Source: Planctomycetota bacterium
Lineage (GTDB): Bacteria > Planctomycetota > UBA1135 > UBA2386
Direction of reading: 5' to 3'
Assembly (NCBI GenBank): GCA_020849665.1
Contig: JADLFX010000013.1
Coordinates: 24,072 to 88,071 of the forward strand
DNA length: 64,000 nucleotides
The position numbers and the translations under genes are program-made. Under the pieces are notes generated by a model that had not been told where the DNA came from, made no database searches, and worked only from the letters and a program-made list of their open reading frames with translations. This document shows positions 60,520-64,000 of this stretch, piece after piece (position 1 is the stretch's first letter; each line of letters begins with the position of its first letter).

Positions 60520-62964
60520 ATGCCGGCCACGACGACCCGAGACCACGAGCGAGACGCGCTGCGCCGGGTGCGTCGGGTCGAGCGGCTGGTCCTGGACTCG
60601 CGCCTCGAGGAGCAGGCCGATCCGCTCTTCGACGACATGGCCGGCCATTGCGAAGCGCTGCTGGCGATGTCGGTCGGACGTGAGCCCGCGGAGTTCCGCC
60701 GGGCGGCCCAGCGCCTGCAGGAGCGCTGCGAGCATCTGCGCGTGGCGCCACCCGCGCTGCGGCGGGCACGCACCACCGAAGTGGGCAAGGACCTCGACGC
60801 CCTGCGCCGCCAGCTCCCCGCCCTGATCCTCGTGATCGATGGTGACGCGCAGGTGCGGCACATGCTCGCCGGCGCGGCGGCCAAGGCCGGATACCTGGCC
60901 GAGACCGCGGCGGACGGCTGGCAGGGGCTCCGGACCGCGTCCGAGTGCCCGCCGGACCTCGTGTTCGTGGATGCCGACCTGCAGGACATCGACGGCTACC
61001 AGCTCCTCGGCGTGCTCGGCGGCGACGAGCGGATGGCCGCCACGCCGTGCATCCTGACGAGTTCGGACCACGACGCGACGGTGCCGGAGGCCGCGGCCGC
61101 CGCGGGGGCGGCCGAGTTCCTGCGCAAGCCGATCGCACCGGACGCGCTGGCGCAGCGCATCGAACGACATCTCGAGGCTGCGCACCGCAGACGTCAGGCC
61201 GGCGCCGCCGCCGCGGCGGAGCGCGGCGAGCGCGCGGGCCAGGAGTCCCAGACCCAGCGCCGGTTCAGCGTCCCGCGCCTCCTCGAGGTGAAGCAGGCCC
61301 TGATCTCGGCCGCGAATGCGCCCAGGGACGCGGCCGAGCGCTTCCTGGCCGCGCCGCCCACGGACCTCTATCCCGCGGTGCACAAGCTCGGCCTGGAATA
61401 CGACGCCGTGGTGCGGGAGATCGCGCGACGGATGGAGGTGCCGGTCCTCGAGGACGAGCGCGGGTTCGTCCCGCGCCAGGGCGTGTTCCCGAACCGCTTC
61501 TGCCAGACGCATGGCGTCGTGCCGCTGCAGGACCAGACCCGCGACGCCATCTTCGCGATCAGCAATCCGTTCCTCCCCGAGCTGCTGGAGGTCCTCTCCC
61601 AGGCCGTGCCGAAGGGCACCAACCTGCGCCTGCTCATCGCCGACCCGCGGCGGATCGAGCGGCTGCTGCACACGCGGCCCGACAAGGACTTCAAGGCGGC
61701 CAACATGGACCGCCTGGAGGAGCAGCTGCAGCAGCGCTACGCGCAGGCGGGCGCGGGCGGCGATGGCGTCTGCGACGAGGCCAGCGAGCCGGTGGCCCAG
61801 CTGGTGAACGAGCTCATCCTGCAGGCCCACGACATGCGGGCCTCCGACATCCACATCGAGCCCCTGGAAGACGGCGTGCAGGTGCGGGTGCGCGTCGACG
61901 GCCACCTGCGCGTCGTCCGCCGCCTGCAGACTGCGCAGGTGATCCGCCCGCTGGTGGGGCGGATCAAGATCATGGCCCAGATGGACGTGGCCGAGCGCCG
62001 GCTGCCCCAGGACGGCCGCATCACCTTCCGGCACTTCAACCAGCGCGGCGTGGACGTGGACCTGCGCGTCGCCACCGCGCCGATGCAGTTCGGCGAGAAG
62101 GTCGTGATGCGCATCCTGGAGAAGCACCGCAAGCTGCTCTCGCTCCTCGATCTCGGGTTCAGCCCGCGCAACCTCGGCGTGTACATGGAACGGATCCACT
62201 CGCCGTACGGGATGATCCTGCACGTCGGACCGACCGGCTCGGGCAAGTCGATGAGCCTCTATGCCGCGCTCGCCACGATCCGCTCGTCCGAGCTGAACAT
62301 CCAGACCATCGAGGATCCGATCGAGTACACGCTGCCGGGAATCCAGCAGCTGCAGGTGCACTCGGCGATCGGCCTGACCTTCGCACGCGTGCTGCGCTCG
62401 TTCCTGCGCCAGAACCCGGACGTCGTGCTGGTGGGCGAGATCCGCGACGCGGAGACCGCCAAGGTCGCGGTCGAGGCGTCGATGACCGGCCACAAGCTCT
62501 TCTCCACGCTGCACACCAACGATGCCGCGTCGGTGCCGGCGCGCCTGGTCGACATGGGCGTGGAGCCGTTCATGGTCGCATCGTCGCTGCTCATGGTGTG
62601 CGCGCAGCGCCTGCTGCGCCGGCTCTGTCCGCAGTGCCGCAAGCCCTACGAGGCGGTCGAACACGAGAAGCAGCTCCTCGGCCTGCCCGCCGACCAGCCC
62701 TGCACCCTCTACCTGCCGGTCGGCTGCCAGGCCTGCAACGGCGTCGGCTACAAGGGCCGGATCGGGGTGCACGAGATCCTGGTGCCCGACGACGCCATGC
62801 GCCGCGAGATCGGCACGGGCCGGTTCACCAGCGACGGCCTGCGCAAGCACGCGGTCGAGGCCTGCGGCATGGTGACGCTCTTCCACGACGCCATGGACAA
62901 GGTCCGCCAGGGCATCTGCTGCCTCACCGACGTCCTCGCCCGCGTCCGCAACGAGAGCGAGTGA
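60520..62964 (+). CDS. GspE/PilB-type ATPase with an N-terminal receiver domain
   Basis: The 814-residue protein has a helical N-terminus (1-95), a receiver domain (101-218) with D107 and D109, the phospho-acceptor D151 and K203, a GspE N-terminal domain (about 255-390), and the secretion ATPase with ASDIHIEP, Walker A GPTGSGKS at 570-577, the Asp box TIEDPIEY and Walker B VVLVGEIRD. A zinc site follows (CPQC and CQAC). It would power pilus or type II assembly, with phosphorylation as a switch. ATG at 60520 has GGGGAGGACG upstream. No pilus genes are within the window, and no kinase is next to it. Confidence 0.93.
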   Translation: MPATTTRDHERDALRRVRRVERLVLDSRLEEQADPLFDDMAGHCEALLAMSVGREPAEFRRAAQRLQERCEHLRVAPPALRRARTTEVGKDLDALRRQLPALILVIDGDAQVRHMLAGAAAKAGYLAETAADGWQGLRTASECPPDLVFVDADLQDIDGYQLLGVLGGDERMAATPCILTSSDHDATVPEAAAAAGAAEFLRKPIAPDALAQRIERHLEAAHRRRQAGAAAAAERGERAGQESQTQRRFSVPRLLEVKQALISAANAPRDAAERFLAAPPTDLYPAVHKLGLEYDAVVREIARRMEVPVLEDERGFVPRQGVFPNRFCQTHGVVPLQDQTRDAIFAISNPFLPELLEVLSQAVPKGTNLRLLIADPRRIERLLHTRPDKDFKAANMDRLEEQLQQRYAQAGAGGDGVCDEASEPVAQLVNELILQAHDMRASDIHIEPLEDGVQVRVRVDGHLRVVRRLQTAQVIRPLVGRIKIMAQMDVAERRLPQDGRITFRHFNQRGVDVDLRVATAPMQFGEKVVMRILEKHRKLLSLLDLGFSPRNLGVYMERIHSPYGMILHVGPTGSGKSMSLYAALATIRSSELNIQTIEDPIEYTLPGIQQLQVHSAIGLTFARVLRSFLRQNPDVVLVGEIRDAETAKVAVEASMTGHKLFSTLHTNDAASVPARLVDMGVEPFMVASSLLMVCAQRLLRRLCPQCRKPYEAVEHEKQLLGLPADQPCTLYLPVGCQACNGVGYKGRIGVHEILVPDDAMRREIGTGRFTSDGLRKHAVEACGMVTLFHDAMDKVRQGICCLTDVLARVRNESE

Positions 62965-62995
62965 GCGGATCGTGTCAGGGACGCTCCTCCCAGAC

Positions 62996-63040
62996 TGGCG
63001 CGCCCGGCAGGACTCGAACCTGCGACCGCCGGATTAGAAA
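62996..63040 (-). pseudogene. Displaced 3' fragment of tRNA-Arg(TCT), likely attachment site
   Basis: On the minus strand this gives the 3' half of a tRNA: anticodon loop with TCT (complement at 63036-63038), anticodon 3' stem, T arm GCAGG-TTCGAGT-CCTGC, acceptor 3' strand CGGGCGC, discriminator G and CCA. The bases that should form the 5' half (63041 onward) do not pair with it. Integrases often recombine at the anticodon loop or T arm and leave such a fragment, with the whole gene rebuilt at the far end of the element. Confidence 0.85.
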
Positions 63041-63182
63041 GCGCCCCCCTACGGCATTTCGCCCGAGTAGGCGGGTAAGGCTAAACCCTTTCCGTTGGCC
63101 TCCGTTCGCCGATTCTCGGCCGTTCTCGCGTTTCGCCCCCGATCCCTAACGGTTCCCGAAGCGGGGCGTTGCCGGGGGCAGA

Positions 63183-63683
63183 ATGGACCGCGAAATGGAC
63201 CGCGCCCGCAGGCTCGGTAGCGTGGTCGGCATGGAGAAGAACTCGGCCGACGGCCCGGATGGGATCTCGCTCTCATGGGAACAGCTTGTGCCGGCGACGA
63301 TGAAGGCGGCCGATGTGAAGGAGAAACTGCGGCTCGCTCTGGAAGTGCCGGCCGTGTGGCTCGCACTCGTGCGCCTGGAGAAGCGCACCGTGCAGCAGGT
63401 GCAGACCATGCTCGACCAGGTGCCTGCAAGGCTCCGCCCCGATCTTGAGCGCAGGGCCCGTGCGAGGCTCCGCGAACTTGAGAGCGAGGAAGGGAAACTC
63501 CGGGCCGAAGCCGCATCCTTCCTCAGCGGCGCGGGTGTCGGGAGTCGGAGGGATCCCCTTGACTGGCTCGCAAAGGACTGGCCATCGATCCACGACAGAC
63601 GGGGCAGCGGGACCGTGCTTCCCGATGACTGGTGGTGGAAGCCGATCTCCGAGAACCTGACCGTGCCGAGGATGGGGCCTTAG
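63183..63683 (+). CDS. Hypothetical protein of the island
   Basis: The 166-residue protein is rich in charged residues; a helical region (residues 45-115, WLALVRLEKRTVQQVQTMLDQV) is followed by SRRDPLDWLAKDWPSIHDR and WWWKPISENLTVPRMGP. I recognise no family. The start could be ATG 63183 or ATG 63231. Its stop overlaps that of the ERCC4 gene on the other strand by 4 bases. Confidence 0.5.
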   Translation: MDREMDRARRLGSVVGMEKNSADGPDGISLSWEQLVPATMKAADVKEKLRLALEVPAVWLALVRLEKRTVQQVQTMLDQVPARLRPDLERRARARLRELESEEGKLRAEAASFLSGAGVGSRRDPLDWLAKDWPSIHDRRGSGTVLPDDWWWKPISENLTVPRMGP

Positions 63684-64000
63684 CCCGCCGCCAGCTCGCC
63701 GCGCTCGACCCGGCGGCAGATCGCCGCGAAGAACCGGACCAGCATCGTGGCCCCGCCCATCGGCGAACCTGCCCACCAGGTCCTCACGCCGTAGTCCAAG
63801 GTCCACGCGCTCAAGCTCCCGATGATCGACGCGGGGGCCGTGGCGCTGCGGTAGCGGTGGTGCAGCACGTCGGCCAGGTCGGCCTCGACCAGCATCACGG
63901 GGATCTTGGTGGTGGTGGCCATGCGCTCCAGCTCCTTCTCGAAGCGCGGACGCCAGCAGGTGCAGCATGCCACCAGGTCGCCGAGGTTCTTCCTCTCGAC
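63680..64000 (-). CDS. ERCC4-type nuclease, 5' end outside the window
   Basis: The visible 106 residues read VERKNLGDLVACC at the right edge, which has the E-R-K catalytic signature of ERCC4/XPF nucleases, then RFEKELERM, VMLVEADLADV, SIIGSLSAWTLDYGV and ATMLVRFFAAICRRVERGE, as in phage and plasmid ERCC4 proteins. The family cuts branched DNA. It runs past base 64000, so its start is unknown. Confidence 0.78.
   Translation of the reverse strand, partial: VERKNLGDLVACCTCWRPRFEKELERMATTTKIPVMLVEADLADVLHHRYRSATAPASIIGSLSAWTLDYGVRTWWAGSPMGGATMLVRFFAAICRRVERGELAAG

Larger units (their letters stand above)
63041..64000. mobile_element. Left edge of an integrated genomic island
   Basis: Directly right of the tRNA fragment, gene style changes to short genes of phage or plasmid type: an unknown small protein and an ERCC4 nuclease. 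The first 140 bases have repeated CCGTT words (CCGTTGGCCTCCGTTCGCC, CGGCCGTTCTCG), possible integrase arm sites, and no gene. No integrase is in the window; it should be at the other end or further right. Confidence 0.65.

Noticed and set aside
62996..63040. A working tRNA-Arg on the minus strand.
   Set aside because: The 5' half is absent: bases right of 63040 do not pair with the acceptor or anticodon stems.

Overview
The window is a very GC-rich, densely packed bacterial chromosome segment. Almost every third codon position is G or C, GTG starts are common, and ATGA/GTGA stop-start overlaps recur. The gene content fits Planctomycetota, or a similarly complex lineage such as Acidobacteriota or Myxococcota. 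The reasons are a receptor-type Ser/Thr kinase near a divergent ECF sigma factor, large kinase-TPR-sigma54 and kinase-TPR fusions, several secreted proteins that appear to share a C-terminal module, and a polyglycine-hydrolase-like protein. The lineage is an inference; there is no rRNA or other phylogenetic marker here.

Layout. 1-8.4 kb: the 3' end of an S46 peptidase, an elongator tRNA-Met lying between two inverted copies of an intergenic repeat, folE, an APC permease overlapping an NHL-repeat gene, and a divergent lipoprotein - c-type-heme lipoprotein - GalT-like unit. 8.4-15.7 kb: DUF4388/TPR protein, TPR protein plus rhomboid protease, gltX, a histidine phosphatase, a tail-anchored coiled-coil protein and tRNA-Ala. 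15.8-24 kb: a polyglycine-hydrolase-like secreted protein divergent from a Ser/Thr kinase, a secreted protein, an ECF sigma factor and a serine hydrolase. 24-28.4 kb: a three-gene unit made of a fused 2-oxoacid dehydrogenase E1, a lipoyl/PSBD protein whose catalytic domain is a left-handed beta-helix acyltransferase fold, and a polysaccharide-deacetylase-like protein. 28.4-38.9 kb: a dicarboxylate symporter, a membrane-anchored peptide-binding protein, a WaaP-like pseudokinase with a methyltransferase, a triple-CHRD secreted protein, and a rhamnosidase fused to an esterase. 38.9-46.1 kb: a hybrid histidine kinase, its PhnD-like binding protein and a 1378-residue membrane protein joining two rhodaneses, a YidC-like region, a PEP-synthase-like phosphotransferase and a PilZ domain. 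46.3-63 kb: kinase-TPR-GAF-sigma54 activator, Sua5, secreted proteins, DUF190-CrcB, sirtuin - radical SAM, purEK, a small conserved protein and a REC-GspE ATPase. 63-64 kb: a displaced 3' tRNA-Arg fragment marks the edge of an integrated island whose first genes include an ERCC4-type nuclease.

Two stretches look most likely to be undescribed biology. One is the 41952-46088 protein, which carries residues for sulfur transfer, PEP/ATP phosphotransfer and c-di-GMP binding around a YidC-like membrane core, next to a periplasmic-binding-protein/histidine-kinase pair. The other is the 24051-28412 operon, where an acyl group made from a 2-oxoacid could be passed from a lipoyl arm to a hexapeptide-repeat acyltransferase, possibly to acylate a sugar deacetylated by the third gene product. 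Functions for both systems are inferred from domain logic only.
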